Shown here: positions 8,345 to 17,338 of the stretch, one piece after another | How the letters are laid out: every line of letters starts with the position of its first letter | Position numbering within the stretch: position 1 is the stretch's first letter | Source: Acidovorax sp. | Lineage (GTDB): Bacteria; Pseudomonadota; Gammaproteobacteria; Burkholderiales; Burkholderiaceae_C | NCBI GenBank assembly: GCA_030692685.1 | Contig: JAUXZO010000108.1 | Coordinates: 62,001-126,000 of the forward strand | Reading direction: 5' to 3' | DNA length: 64,000 bases | Position numbers and translations under genes: made by a program | Notes under the pieces: model-generated | Databases searched by the model: none | What the model saw: only the letters and a program-made list of their open reading frames with translations | What the model was told of the DNA's origin: nothing

Positions 8345-9295
8345 TCAACCCGCAGCCAACAACCCGCTGTGTGCTGTGGCGTGCCGCAGCCAGTCTGCGT
8401 CCTGCGCCAGCGCCAGCGCCGCATCCAGTGCCCGCGTGGGCTGCACCTGCCGGTGCGACATGAAACCGATGGGGGTGGTCAGCACCGGGCCGACCAGGGG
8501 AAGCGCCTCTAGCCCGTCGTGGCCGCGCACGGCGTCGACCAGCGCACCGGGCAACACACTGCACAGCTCGCCCGCCACCACGCTCAGCGCCAGGGTCAGC
8601 ACCGAATCTGTTTCCATGGCGGGCAACACCGTGGCACCTGCGGCGCGAAAGGCGGCATCGACCAAGCTGCGGTTGTGCATCTCGGGCGTGAGCAGGCACA
8701 GCGGCAGCCGCGCGGCCTCGGCCCACTGCATCGGCGCGCCGATCTGCAAGCCGTGCGTTTTGGCGGCAGGCGCGGCCCGGCGCAGCAGAAAGTAATGCTC
8801 CACATACTGCGGCCAGGCCTTGAGCTGCGCGCCGCGCGCGGGCATGCGCTCGGTGTAGCCCAGCGCCAGGTCCAGCGAAATGTTCTCCAGCCCTGCCTCC
8901 AGCGCCTGTGAACTCATCGACAGCGCCACGGGCACGATGCCCGGGTGCCGCGCCTGCAACTGCGCCGCAAAGCGCGCCAATATGGGCATGGCCGTGGGCA
9001 CGGCGCCCAGGCGCAGCGTGCCGCGCGGGTGGGCTGCGTCGCTTAAGAGGTCTTGCTGCAGCACCTGGTGCTCGTGCAGCATGCGCTGCGCAGTCGCCAG
9101 CACGCGGTCGCCCTCGGGCGTAAAGCCCTCAAAGCTGCGGCCGCGGCGCACCACCACCACGCCAAATTCTTTTTCCAGCGCCCGCAGCGCGTTGGAGAGC
9201 GCAGGCTGCGTGATGTGGCAAGCCTGCGCGGCCCGGCCGAAGTGCCGGTGCTCGTGCAGCGCGACCAGGTAGCGCAGGGAGGCGAGCAGGTTCAT
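8345..9295 (-). CDS. LysR-family regulator, probable formate dehydrogenase regulator
   Basis: A 316-residue LysR-type regulator. The N-terminal winged helix covers about residues 1-60 (FGRAAQACHITQPALSNALR is the recognition segment), followed by the two-lobed effector-binding domain (GTLRLGAVPTAMPILARF onwards). It is encoded directly upstream of fdsGB-fdsA on the same strand, the position of the FdsR regulator in Cupriavidus, so control of fds in response to formate is likely but inferred. A perfect 31-bp palindrome lies 47 bases upstream of its start codon. Confidence 0.88.
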   Translation of the reverse strand: MNLLASLRYLVALHEHRHFGRAAQACHITQPALSNALRALEKEFGVVVVRRGRSFEGFTPEGDRVLATAQRMLHEHQVLQQDLLSDAAHPRGTLRLGAVPTAMPILARFAAQLQARHPGIVPVALSMSSQALEAGLENISLDLALGYTERMPARGAQLKAWPQYVEHYFLLRRAAPAAKTHGLQIGAPMQWAEAARLPLCLLTPEMHNRSLVDAAFRAAGATVLPAMETDSVLTLALSVVAGELCSVLPGALVDAVRGHDGLEALPLVGPVLTTPIGFMSHRQVQPTRALDAALALAQDADWLRHATAHSGLLAAG

Positions 9296-9342
9296 GGCGA
9301 ATCTGGCACTTCTACATCACAGTGCTCAAACACCGGCCAGCG

Positions 9343-9373
9343 AAATTGTCCAACAGCCTGTTGGACAATTTCC
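9343..9373. promoter_or_regulatory. 31-bp perfect palindrome upstream of the LysR gene
   Basis: Arms GAAATTGTCCAACAG and CTGTTGGACAATTTC, 15 bases each, are separated by a single C. The site sits 47 bases upstream of the LysR start at 9295, in the apbC-LysR gap. The one-base spacer and lack of a T-run argue for a protein-binding site (the TTGTCCAAC core resembles GntR/FCD operators) over a terminator; no binder is known. Confidence 0.7.
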
Positions 9374-9411
9374 GCAGGTGGGCTGGCCTAGCATTTTGCG
9401 CACGCTGATTT

Positions 9412-9472
9412 TTATGTTTTTTAGCTGCTAGCGCTTATCCATCAAGCGCTGCAAGCTATCTTTTGAATAGCA
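9412..9472. repeat. AGCGCTT interspersed repeat, copy 3
   Basis: TTTTAGCTGCTAGCGCTTAT, then CCATCAAGCGCTGCAAGC, with AT-rich flanks. It is an intergenic copy just beyond the apbC stop, with the palindromic AGCGCTT/AAGCGCT core. Confidence 0.85.
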
Positions 9473-9482
9473 AATAGCCTTC

Positions 9483-10574
9483 TCAGGTGTTCTTGCTGAT
9501 CGAGATCGTCGGAAACTTGCTAGAAAAGTCCTTCGCCTGCTGCGCGATCTTCACCGCCACATCACGCGCCACCTTCTTGTAGATCTTGGCCACGTCGCCG
9601 TCGGGGTCGGCCACCACGGTGGGCTTGCCACTGTCGGCCTGCAGGCGGATGCTCATGTCCAGCGGCAGCGCGCCCAGGTAGGCCATGGTGTATTCGGCCG
9701 CCATCTTCTTGCCGCCGTCGGCGCCAAAGATGTGCTCGACCTGGCCGCAGTTGCTGCACACATGCACCGCCATGTTCTCGACGATGCCCAAAATGGGCAC
9801 GCCCACCTTTTCAAACATCTTGATGCCCTTCTTGGCGTCGAGCAGCGCGATGTCTTGCGGGGTGGTGACGATGACGGCGCCGGTCATGGGCACGCGCTGG
9901 CTCAGGGTCAGCTGGATGTCGCCGGTGCCGGGGGGCATGTCGATGATGAGGTAGTCGAGGTCGCGCCAGTTGGTCTGGCGCAGCAGCTGCTCCAGCGCCT
10001 GGGTGGCCATGGGGCCGCGCCAGATCATGGCCTCGTCCTGGTCTACCAGGAAACCGATGGACATGACCTGCACGCCGTAGTTTTCGAGCGGCTCCATGGT
10101 CTTGCCGTCGTCGCTCTCCGGGCGGCGGTTAATGCCCAGCATCATGGGCTGGCTGGGGCCATAGATGTCGGCATCCAGCACACCCACGCTGGCGCCCTCG
10201 GCGGCCAGGGCCAGGGCCAGATTGGCGGCTGTGGTGCTCTTGCCTACGCCGCCCTTGCCTGAGGCCACCGCAATGATGTTCTTGACCTGGGGCAACAGCT
10301 GCACGCCGCGCTGCACGGCATGGGCCAGCACCTTGGTGGTGATGTTGACCGAGACGTTTTCGACCCCGGCCACACCCTTGGCGGCGGCCACCAGGCTGCG
10401 GCGCAGCTCGGGCACCAGGCTCTTGGCGGGGTAGCCCAGCTCCACGTCAAAGGCCACGTCGCCACCAGTGATCTGCAGGTTGCGCAGTGCCCGGCTGGTG
10501 ACGAAATCTTTGCCCGTATGCGGGTCCAGCACGGTGGAAAGTGCGGCCAAGAGGCCTTGTTCGGTGACTGCCAT
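9483..10574 (-). CDS. apbC: Iron-sulfur cluster carrier protein ApbC/Mrp
   Basis: A cytoplasmic P-loop ATPase of the Mrp/NBP35 family that carries Fe-S clusters to apo-enzymes. It has 363 residues: an N-terminal MIP18-like (DUF59) domain over about residues 1-90, then the deviant Walker A GKGGVGKS at 106-113, and a CSNC motif for cluster binding near residue 275. The length is typical. The neighbour of mrp in many proteobacteria is a divergent metG; here metG is 4.4 kb away with accessory genes between. Confidence 0.95.
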   Translation of the reverse strand: MAVTEQGLLAALSTVLDPHTGKDFVTSRALRNLQITGGDVAFDVELGYPAKSLVPELRRSLVAAAKGVAGVENVSVNITTKVLAHAVQRGVQLLPQVKNIIAVASGKGGVGKSTTAANLALALAAEGASVGVLDADIYGPSQPMMLGINRRPESDDGKTMEPLENYGVQVMSIGFLVDQDEAMIWRGPMATQALEQLLRQTNWRDLDYLIIDMPPGTGDIQLTLSQRVPMTGAVIVTTPQDIALLDAKKGIKMFEKVGVPILGIVENMAVHVCSNCGQVEHIFGADGGKKMAAEYTMAYLGALPLDMSIRLQADSGKPTVVADPDGDVAKIYKKVARDVAVKIAQQAKDFSSKFPTISISKNT

Positions 10575-10698
10575 TCAAATAACTCCTGTGGGGCCGGTAG
10601 TCTATCCAAGCGGTGTGTCCTCGGCGACTGAAGGACAATGCGCACGCTTTGCCACCGGCAGCAACATCGCTCCCCCCGCCCGAAAGAAAAGGACCCCC

Positions 10699-11277
10699 GT
10701 GAAATTCAAGATGGCCGAGAAATCCCTGTTTGCCGTGCTGCTGCGCTCTCCATGGTGGATCAGCTTTGGGGTGGTGGCCCTCATCACGCTGGCATCGGGC
10801 GTGCTGCTGCCCAAGGAATATTTTGTCGTCGGCGCGCTGGCGGGGTTTCCGATTTTTGTGGTGGGCTGCATTGCCGCCTGGAAACAACTGCGCGCGCCCA
10901 GCCCGGCCAAGGTGGCCGAGATGCTGGACGCCGTCAACAGCATGCCCTGGCGCAGTTTTGCCGACACGCTGCAGGCCGCATGGACACGCGACGGCTGTAC
11001 CGTGGAGCGCCTGAAACCCGGCGGCGCCGCCGACATGGCCCTGATCCTGGGCGGCAAAACCACGCTGGTCAGCGCCCGCCGCTGGAAGGCCGCCACGCAT
11101 GGCGTGGAGCCGCTGCGCGAACTGCACGCCGCCATGCAGGCGCGCGACGCATCTGCGGGTGTCTATGTGATGACCCAAGGGCAGCTCAGCGACAGCGCCC
11201 GGACATTTGCCAGCGACCACAGCATCGCGGTGCTGCAGGATGAAGGCGTGGCGCGGCTGTTGTTGGCCCAGCGGTAA
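10699..11277 (+). CDS. Membrane-anchored Mrr-like restriction endonuclease-fold protein
   Basis: A GTG start at 10699 is chosen because AAAGGA ends 6-7 bases upstream; the frame is open further upstream to 10468. The 192-residue product has two hydrophobic segments (about residues 15-30 and 38-55), then an Mrr-type PD-(D/E)xK region: DMALILGG, VSARRWK, and LRELHAAMQARDASAGVYV with TQGQLSDSA. In Mrr proteins the second motif is QxK; here it reads SAR, so both residues are replaced and nuclease activity is doubtful. It is divergent from apbC. Confidence 0.75.
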   Translation: MKFKMAEKSLFAVLLRSPWWISFGVVALITLASGVLLPKEYFVVGALAGFPIFVVGCIAAWKQLRAPSPAKVAEMLDAVNSMPWRSFADTLQAAWTRDGCTVERLKPGGAADMALILGGKTTLVSARRWKAATHGVEPLRELHAAMQARDASAGVYVMTQGQLSDSARTFASDHSIAVLQDEGVARLLLAQR

Positions 11278-11433
11278 CCGGGGCCACCAGCGCCTTGTCG
11301 ATCTGGCGCTTTCCATCGCCCGCCTCCGCGCATCTTCGGGTTTTCCCACATGGTGCAGCGGGGGTGGCCCTCCACACTTGGGGCGTTGCCTGCCGCTCCT
11401 ATACCCTGCCTGCCCTGCCCGCCCTGCTTGCCG

Positions 11434-12696
11434 ATGTCTTCCAACGACCGCACCGATACGCCTCCCCCAGTCTCCAAATCGCCCGCAACCGGCCTGCTGC
11501 TGACCGGCGGCGGCGCCCGCGCCGCCTACCAGGTAGGGGTGCTGGAGGCCATTGCCGACATTCGCAATGCCTGTGGAGAAGGCGGCGGACCCAACCCCTT
11601 CCCCATCATCACGGGCACGTCCGCCGGGGCCATCAACGCCGCCGCACTGGCCTGTGGCGCCGACAACTTTGACCGCGCGGTGCGCCGCATCGCCCGCGTG
11701 TGGCGCCAGTTCCATGCCCACCATGTGTATGGCGCCGACTCCCTAAGCGTGATGCGCAGCGGCGCACGCTGGCTCACGCTGGTGTCGATGGGCTGGGCCC
11801 TGGCCCGGTGGCGGCGCATGCGTCCGCGTTCGCTGCTGGACAACGCGCCGCTGGAGAAATTGCTGGTCAAGATGGTGCCACTGGTGCGTCTGCCGGGGCT
11901 CATCCGCAAAGGGCACCTCACCGCGCTGGCGGTGACGGCGTCGAGCTATAGCTCGGGCGAACACGTCACGTTTTTTGAAGCATCCACCCCCGTCAAACCC
12001 TGGGTGCGGTCGCAGCGCAAGGCGGCTAGCGACCGCATCACGCACGAGCATTTGCTGGCCTCGTCGGCCATTCCCTTCATCTTTCCGGCCAAAGGCATCT
12101 CCATAGACGGCCATGTCGAGTACTTTGGCGACGGCTCCATGCGCCAATCGGCGCCCATCGCACCCGCCATCCACCTGGGGGCCGAACGCATTGTGGTGAT
12201 CGGCGCGGGCCGCATGCACGAGCCCAAGGGCGACGCCGCGGCCAACCCCACGGCCACCTACCCCACGCTGGCGCAGATTGCGGGACATGCGCTGTCCAAC
12301 ATCTTTCTGGATGCGCTGGCGGTGGACGTGGAGCGCGTGCAGCGCGTTAACCAGACCCTGTCACTCATCCCCGAAGAAAAGCGCCTGCACAGCGCGCTGC
12401 GCCCCATCGAGCTGCTGGTGATTGCGCCCTCGCAACGGCTGGATGCCGTGGCCGCGCGCCACGTGGGCGACCTGCCCCGTCCCGTGCGCGCCATGCTGGG
12501 CGCGCTGGGCGTCACATCCAACATGGCCGATGTGCGCGGCGCCGCACTGGCGAGCTACCTGCTGTTTGAAGCCAGCTACACCCAAGAGCTGATGGCCCTG
12601 GGCCGGGCCGACACGCTGGCCATGCGGGCCGAGGTGTGCCGGTTTTTTGGCTGGACGGATACGGGCGCAGAAGTGCAGATGCGGCACCATAGTTAA
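11434..12696 (+). CDS. Patatin-like phospholipase
   Basis: A 420-residue patatin-family lipid acyl hydrolase. It has the oxyanion glycine loop GGGARA at residues 25-30, the nucleophile GTSAG with Ser63, and the catalytic Asp233 in GDGSM. The ATG at 11434 is preferred over the upstream in-frame start at 11350, whose extra residues are proline/cysteine-rich and unlike the family. No signal peptide is evident, so it is probably cytoplasmic or membrane-associated. The TAA stop lies in the left terminal repeat of a MITE-like element, so the last residues may derive from that insertion. Confidence 0.88.
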   Translation: MSSNDRTDTPPPVSKSPATGLLLTGGGARAAYQVGVLEAIADIRNACGEGGGPNPFPIITGTSAGAINAAALACGADNFDRAVRRIARVWRQFHAHHVYGADSLSVMRSGARWLTLVSMGWALARWRRMRPRSLLDNAPLEKLLVKMVPLVRLPGLIRKGHLTALAVTASSYSSGEHVTFFEASTPVKPWVRSQRKAASDRITHEHLLASSAIPFIFPAKGISIDGHVEYFGDGSMRQSAPIAPAIHLGAERIVVIGAGRMHEPKGDAAANPTATYPTLAQIAGHALSNIFLDALAVDVERVQRVNQTLSLIPEEKRLHSALRPIELLVIAPSQRLDAVAARHVGDLPRPVRAMLGALGVTSNMADVRGAALASYLLFEASYTQELMALGRADTLAMRAEVCRFFGWTDTGAEVQMRHHS

Positions 12697-12861
12697 GGAT
12701 GTCCTGCATAACCCTCGCGAGGGGGTGGTGGTGCGGATCGGGATGGGCCGCAGGGCGTTTTTGGCAGCCAATAGCCCGGCTATTGGCAAGAAAAGCAACG
12801 CTGCGGACTGCCCGAGGCCGCGCTATCACAGACCGCAGGGAGTTATGCAGGACATCCTTAA
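12693..12861. mobile_element. MITE-like element with 20-bp perfect terminal inverted repeats
   Basis: TTAAGGATGTCCTGCATAAC at 12693-12712 is exactly inverted at 12842-12861. The 169-bp unit has no coding capacity; its centre contains the perfect palindrome GCCAATAGCC-C-GGCTATTGGC at 12767-12787. It lies between the convergent patatin and ParA-like genes. The left repeat includes the patatin stop codon. The short inverted-repeat architecture suggests a non-autonomous transposable element; a transposase source was not seen here. Confidence 0.7.
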
Positions 12862-12933
12862 TGGCTGCGCTGCTGCGCGCTCCCGTTAAAGCAGGTGCGG
12901 CCCCCGCAGGCCGCACAGCCGTTGTGCCAAAGG

Positions 12934-13644
12934 TCAGGCGCCCAGCGGCAGGGTGTCCAGCGCGGCGTAGGCGTTCTTGAGCCAGGTTTTCACCCGCTGG
13001 CGCTCCAGCATGCCTAAAGCGTCCACCCCGGTGGTGGCGTGGGCGGCGGCCCAGAAGCTGGCGTTTTGCCGGTCGATCTTGCGCATGCTGGCCTCGTGCA
13101 ACTGCGCAAGTTCGATCACGTGGCCGCCCAGCGCCTGCGCCTTTTTAAGTGCGCCCGAGGCGTCCAGCTGCGAGAAGTCGCTGCCCCGGCCCTTGTTTTT
13201 GACCACGATGTAGTTGGGGCCAACGCCATAGGTGGCCACCAGGCGGTCCAGCAGATCCACAGAATCCTTGCCCGCGTCGGCCACGTGCCAGAAGTTGACC
13301 GACACCCCCATGCTGGCCATCAGCGGCACCAGGTCCGAGTCGTGCACCCAGCGCGCCAAAGGGGCCGCCGTCTGGGCCGCCAAGTCGACGATGACATGCG
13401 GCATGGGGCCGACCACCGGCGGAGTCTCGTACACGCTGGCAATTGAATCGAGCCCTTCGTAAGTGTCGACCACCACCGGCGCGGCGTAGTCGGCATAAAA
13501 CCGGGTGAAGGACGTGTGCGAGCGGTCGGTGTCAAAGCCGGTAAAAACGCGCCCCTGGTCGATGAAATACTGCGCCAGCAGCCGTGCAACGACGGACTTG
13601 CCGACCCCGCCTTTTTCGCCGCCGATGAAATTGATGGATGCCAT
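12934..13644 (-). CDS. ParA/MinD-like SIMIBI ATPase, orphan
   Basis: A 236-residue protein with the deviant Walker A GEKGGVGKS at residues 9-17 and a switch-like HVIVDLAAQ. This matches the CobQ/ParA/MinD class that organises plasmid or protein positioning on DNA or membranes. No ParB or cargo gene and no parS-like repeat is adjacent, so its partner is unknown. It sits in the accessory segment between apbC and metG. Similar stand-alone ParA-like proteins are seen on mobile elements, which would fit acquisition, but this is inference. Confidence 0.8.
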   Translation of the reverse strand: MASINFIGGEKGGVGKSVVARLLAQYFIDQGRVFTGFDTDRSHTSFTRFYADYAAPVVVDTYEGLDSIASVYETPPVVGPMPHVIVDLAAQTAAPLARWVHDSDLVPLMASMGVSVNFWHVADAGKDSVDLLDRLVATYGVGPNYIVVKNKGRGSDFSQLDASGALKKAQALGGHVIELAQLHEASMRKIDRQNASFWAAAHATTGVDALGMLERQRVKTWLKNAYAALDTLPLGA

Positions 13645-13843
13645 GGGTTTCCTTGAACAGACAGTGAATGGTGGACAAAAGCAAGACGCGTGCTAGACCA
13701 TCACGCCTTCCTGCACTGTAGCCAGTGAATACGAAGAGAGGGACCACTGCTCGAAACAAGAAATGCTCCCTGTTGGTGGAACAACGGTGGCTCACCCGAG
13801 CTGCCAGATTCTGCGGCACGGTAAATAGCCAGCGACCAGCCGC

Positions 13844-14713
13844 TCAGGTCACGCTGCTCCAGCGCCTGAGCCGCCACACAGCCATCAGTAAAAACCCCGT
13901 CAAAGCCATCAACGCCCAAGGAGAAAGCGCAGGCACCGCCTGGGTGTCAGCAGGGGCTGCGTTGGCCACACGGAACACCCGCAATTCGTCAAGCGTGGCA
14001 GGGCTGCGGCTATATATCGAGATGCGGTCAAATGCGGGCGCCAACCCGGCATATTCAGCGGACGGCGCGGGTGGATTCAGATAGTCAAACCCCACAAGGC
14101 TGGGCAGGACCCACATACGCGTTACGTTGGCCGCGTAGTCGATCCTGACCACCACTGCACTGAGCGTGTTGAGGCCTACCGAGCTGCACGAAGCGGCAAT
14201 CGTCGCCAGACCGGCATTCATGACGGCGTAGACCGCACTTCCGCACCCCCCGTTGTTGCCGATGGCTCCGGTCCTGGCACCGGAGGACACCAGTCGAATA
14301 GAAGGCGTACCGGCCCCTGACTGCGTTCCAAATCGTGACAGGAACTGGATGAATACCACCCCCGAATCTTGCAGGGGGAGGTTGCGGGCCGCATCATTGA
14401 TCTGGGTGCCTGCGGAAACAAAGACCATGGAGCCCCCCGCACTCGTGACACCAGGCACCACCAGACTGGAAGCGCTGGTGCGGAAATCCGTGAAGGAGAC
14501 GCTGTCGGACACCCACGCTCCAGACCACCCCGCACCACCCGTTTGCCCCGGCAAAGAGACGCCTGCGGTGTACGAAAAGGAATCCTCCGCAATCATGGTC
14601 GTCACGGGTGCGGCCTGGGCCCCTCCACCGATCCCCAACCACATGCTGGCGGCAACAACGCTCCAGCCCACCGCCGCTGCACTCCATCCAAACGCTTTCA
14701 AGCACTGCACCAT
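13844..14713 (-). CDS. Exported protein with IPTL-CTERM-like sorting signal
   Basis: A 289-residue protein of unknown function. The N-terminus is a signal peptide (hydrophobic run ending near AQA|APV, about residue 34). The C-terminus VPALSPWALMALTGFLLM plus WRLRR is a typical IPTL-CTERM tripartite tail (motif, transmembrane helix, basic end), which targets proteins for processing at the cell surface. The middle is Ser/Gly/Ala-rich and probably a beta-sandwich. No exosortase-type gene is adjacent. Surface location is well supported; function is not. Confidence 0.75.
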   Translation of the reverse strand: MVQCLKAFGWSAAAVGWSVVAASMWLGIGGGAQAAPVTTMIAEDSFSYTAGVSLPGQTGGAGWSGAWVSDSVSFTDFRTSASSLVVPGVTSAGGSMVFVSAGTQINDAARNLPLQDSGVVFIQFLSRFGTQSGAGTPSIRLVSSGARTGAIGNNGGCGSAVYAVMNAGLATIAASCSSVGLNTLSAVVVRIDYAANVTRMWVLPSLVGFDYLNPPAPSAEYAGLAPAFDRISIYSRSPATLDELRVFRVANAAPADTQAVPALSPWALMALTGFLLMAVWRLRRWSSVT

Positions 14714-14958
14714 AGAAAATTCAGAAAAATTGAAAGCACATAATCACCGAAATCGCCCAAGAGCGGCCGGCACGATCCCAATTAACCGTCGCGCCCAGCC
14801 CGAACGCACCTGCGGCAGCCCGCACCAACCCATACGCGGCATCCACTCGTGTGCAGGGCGCCACATTCCCCCTCGCACGCCCGCTTCGCAACGAACCCGG
14901 GTAAGGCCATGGCCCGCGGCCCTTAAAATCGCGGGTTCCGCCTGAGAAAGCCGCTTTC

Positions 14959-17049
14959 ATGACGTCGTCCGCCCGCAAACTCTTCGTTACCACCGCCCTG
15001 CCCTACGCCAACGGCAACTTCCACATCGGCCACATCATGGAGTACATCCAGGCCGACATCTGGGTGCGGTACCAAAGGATGCAGGGCAACGCCGTCAACT
15101 TCGTGGGTGCCGACGACACGCACGGCGCGCCCATCATGATTGCCGCCGAAAAGGCGGGGAAAACGCCCCAGCAGTTCGTGGCCGACATCGCTGCGGGCCG
15201 CAAGCAGTACCTCGATGGTTTTCACATCAGCTTTGACAACTGGCACAGCACCGACGCGCCGGAAAACCACGACCTGGCCCGCCAGATCTACCGCGACCTG
15301 CGTGACCGCGCCGATGGCAGTTTGATTGAAGTGCGCACCATCGAACAGTTCTTTGACCCCGAAAAGAACATGTTCCTGCCCGACCGGTACATCAAGGGCG
15401 AGTGCCCCAAATGCCACTCCAAAGACCAGTACGGCGACAACTGCGAGGTGTGTGGCGCCGTGTACGCACCCACCGACCTGATCAACCCCTTCTCAGCCCT
15501 TTCGGGCGCCAAACCCGAGCTGAAGAACTCCGAACACTTTTTCTTCAAGCTGTCGGACCCGCGCTGCGTGGAGTTTTTGGAAAAGTGGACGCAGGACGGC
15601 AAGCTGCAGCCTGAGGTGGCGAACAAGATCAAGGAATGGTTCAGCGTTCGCACCAACCCCGATGGCACGCAAAGCGAAGGCCTGGGCGACTGGGACATCA
15701 GCCGCGATGCGCCTTACTTTGGCATCGAGATCCCGGACGCACCGGGCAAATACTTCTACGTGTGGCTGGATGCGCCCGTGGGCTACCTGGCGTCGCTGAA
15801 AAACCTGCTGGAAAAGCGCGGCGAGAGCTACGACGCCTACATGGCCGACCCGGCGATGGAGCAGTACCATTTCATCGGCAAGGACATCGTCACCTTCCAC
15901 ACGTTGTTCTGGCCCGCCATGCTGCATTTTTCCGGCCGCAAAACGCCCAACAACGTGTTTGTGCACGGCTTTTTGACCGTGAACAACGGCGAGAAGATGA
16001 GCAAGAGCCGTGGCACGGGCCTGGACCCGCTCAAATACCTGAGCCTGGGCATGAACGCCGAATGGCTGCGCTACTACCTGGCCGCCAAGTTGTCGGCGCG
16101 CAACGAAGACATCGACTTCAACGCCGAAGACTTCATGCTGCGGGTGAACAGCGATTTGATCGGCAAGTACGTGAACATTGCCAGCCGCGCGGCGGGTTTT
16201 TTGACCAAGCGTTTTGACGGCAAGCTGACCAGCGACTTCGGCGCCACGGGCAGCGCCCTGCTGGCCGAGGTGCGAGGTGCCAGCGGCGCCATCGCCCAGA
16301 TGTACCAAACCCGCGAGTACAGCAAGGCTACGCGCGAGATCATGCTGCTGGCTGACAAGGTCAACGCCTATGTAGACCAGAACAAGCCCTGGGACCTGGC
16401 CAAGAACCCGGACAACAACGAAGCCCTGCACCAGGTGTGCTCGGTGCTGATCAACACCTTTGCGGCGCTCACGCGCTACCTCTCGCCCGTGCTGCCTGGC
16501 CTGGCCCAGGCCGTGCAAGGCTTTGTGGGCGTGGACATGCAGCAGTGGAACGTGGCGGGCGATGTGCAGGCGATTGCACCCTACCAGCACCTGATGCAGC
16601 GCGTCACACCCGAGCAACTTGAAGCATTGTTTGAGCCCCCAGCGCAGGCAGAACAAGCGCCAGCAGCTACTGAAACACTAGCAGAACCCGGTGGCGAAGA
16701 GATCGCCCCCACCATCACCATCGACGACTTCACCAAGATCGACCTGCGCATTGCATTGATCGTGAATTGTGAGGCGGTAGAGGGATCCACCAAGCTGCTG
16801 CGCCTGACGCTGGACGTGGGCGAAGGCCGCCACCGAAATGTTTTCAGCGGCATAGCCAGCGCTTACCAGCCCGCAGACCTCATCGGCAAACACACCGTGA
16901 TGGTGGCCAACCTGGCGCCGCGCAAGATGAAGTTTGGTATCAGCGAAGGCATGGTGCTGGCCGCCAGCCATGGCGACGAAAAAGCCAACCCCGGCATCTA
17001 CGTGCTCAGCCCAACGCCCGGCGCCACGCCAGGCATGCGCGTGCGCTGA
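14959..17049 (+). CDS. metG: Methionyl-tRNA synthetase
   Basis: Charges tRNA-Met with methionine in the cytoplasm. The 696-residue class I synthetase has HIGH at residues 22-25, a zinc knuckle with cysteines 149, 152, 162, 165, KMSKS at 346-350, and a C-terminal dimerising tRNA-binding domain ([20 protein letters not shown] onwards). The linker before that domain (about residues 560-575, Ala/Glu-rich) contains a short stretch resembling the interspersed repeat. A hairpin follows the stop. Length and motifs are typical of the long proteobacterial form. Confidence 0.97.
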   Translation: MTSSARKLFVTTALPYANGNFHIGHIMEYIQADIWVRYQRMQGNAVNFVGADDTHGAPIMIAAEKAGKTPQQFVADIAAGRKQYLDGFHISFDNWHSTDAPENHDLARQIYRDLRDRADGSLIEVRTIEQFFDPEKNMFLPDRYIKGECPKCHSKDQYGDNCEVCGAVYAPTDLINPFSALSGAKPELKNSEHFFFKLSDPRCVEFLEKWTQDGKLQPEVANKIKEWFSVRTNPDGTQSEGLGDWDISRDAPYFGIEIPDAPGKYFYVWLDAPVGYLASLKNLLEKRGESYDAYMADPAMEQYHFIGKDIVTFHTLFWPAMLHFSGRKTPNNVFVHGFLTVNNGEKMSKSRGTGLDPLKYLSLGMNAEWLRYYLAAKLSARNEDIDFNAEDFMLRVNSDLIGKYVNIASRAAGFLTKRFDGKLTSDFGATGSALLAEVRGASGAIAQMYQTREYSKATREIMLLADKVNAYVDQNKPWDLAKNPDNNEALHQVCSVLINTFAALTRYLSPVLPGLAQAVQGFVGVDMQQWNVAGDVQAIAPYQHLMQRVTPEQLEALFEPPAQAEQAPAATETLAEPGGEEIAPTITIDDFTKIDLRIALIVNCEAVEGSTKLLRLTLDVGEGRHRNVFSGIASAYQPADLIGKHTVMVANLAPRKMKFGISEGMVLAASHGDEKANPGIYVLSPTPGATPGMRVR

Positions 17050-17064
17050 AAGACATCGGTCATC

Positions 17065-17086
17065 GCACCGCATTGAACTGCGGTGC
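17065..17086 (+). terminator. Hairpin downstream of metG
   Basis: GCACCGCA-TTGAAC-TGCGGTGC forms a perfect 8-bp stem starting 16 bases after the metG stop. There is no T-run, so it is a possible RNA-stabilising or weak terminator hairpin. Confidence 0.45.
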
Positions 17087-17338
17087 CGAGCCGGGGACTT
17101 CAAACGGGCGGCTCACCAGGGCGCTGGCCGCCACACCCCCACAAGGCGCCCCAACCGATAGGGCGTCTATCGCCTATCACGGCCAAGCGTTGGCGGAGTT
17201 AAGCCGCACTGCCGCCAAAGGGTTTTTGCAGCCATAGCGCGCTGCCATGGCGCCCAGCGGCACACTATTGCGTGTGGTGCCATTGCGCCCACTGCGGGCA
17301 GCTCTGCCCTCTCACTCACTTTGGACGAGACCCCCACC

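Noticed and set aside
12512-12916. Leftward 134-residue frame across the patatin end and the MITE
   Set aside because: It runs through inverted repeat DNA with no ribosome site or product similarity; explained by the palindrome.
15493-16656. 387-residue leftward frame antisense to metG
   Set aside because: metG is certain; the antisense composition (Val/His/Gln-rich) is typical of shadow frames.
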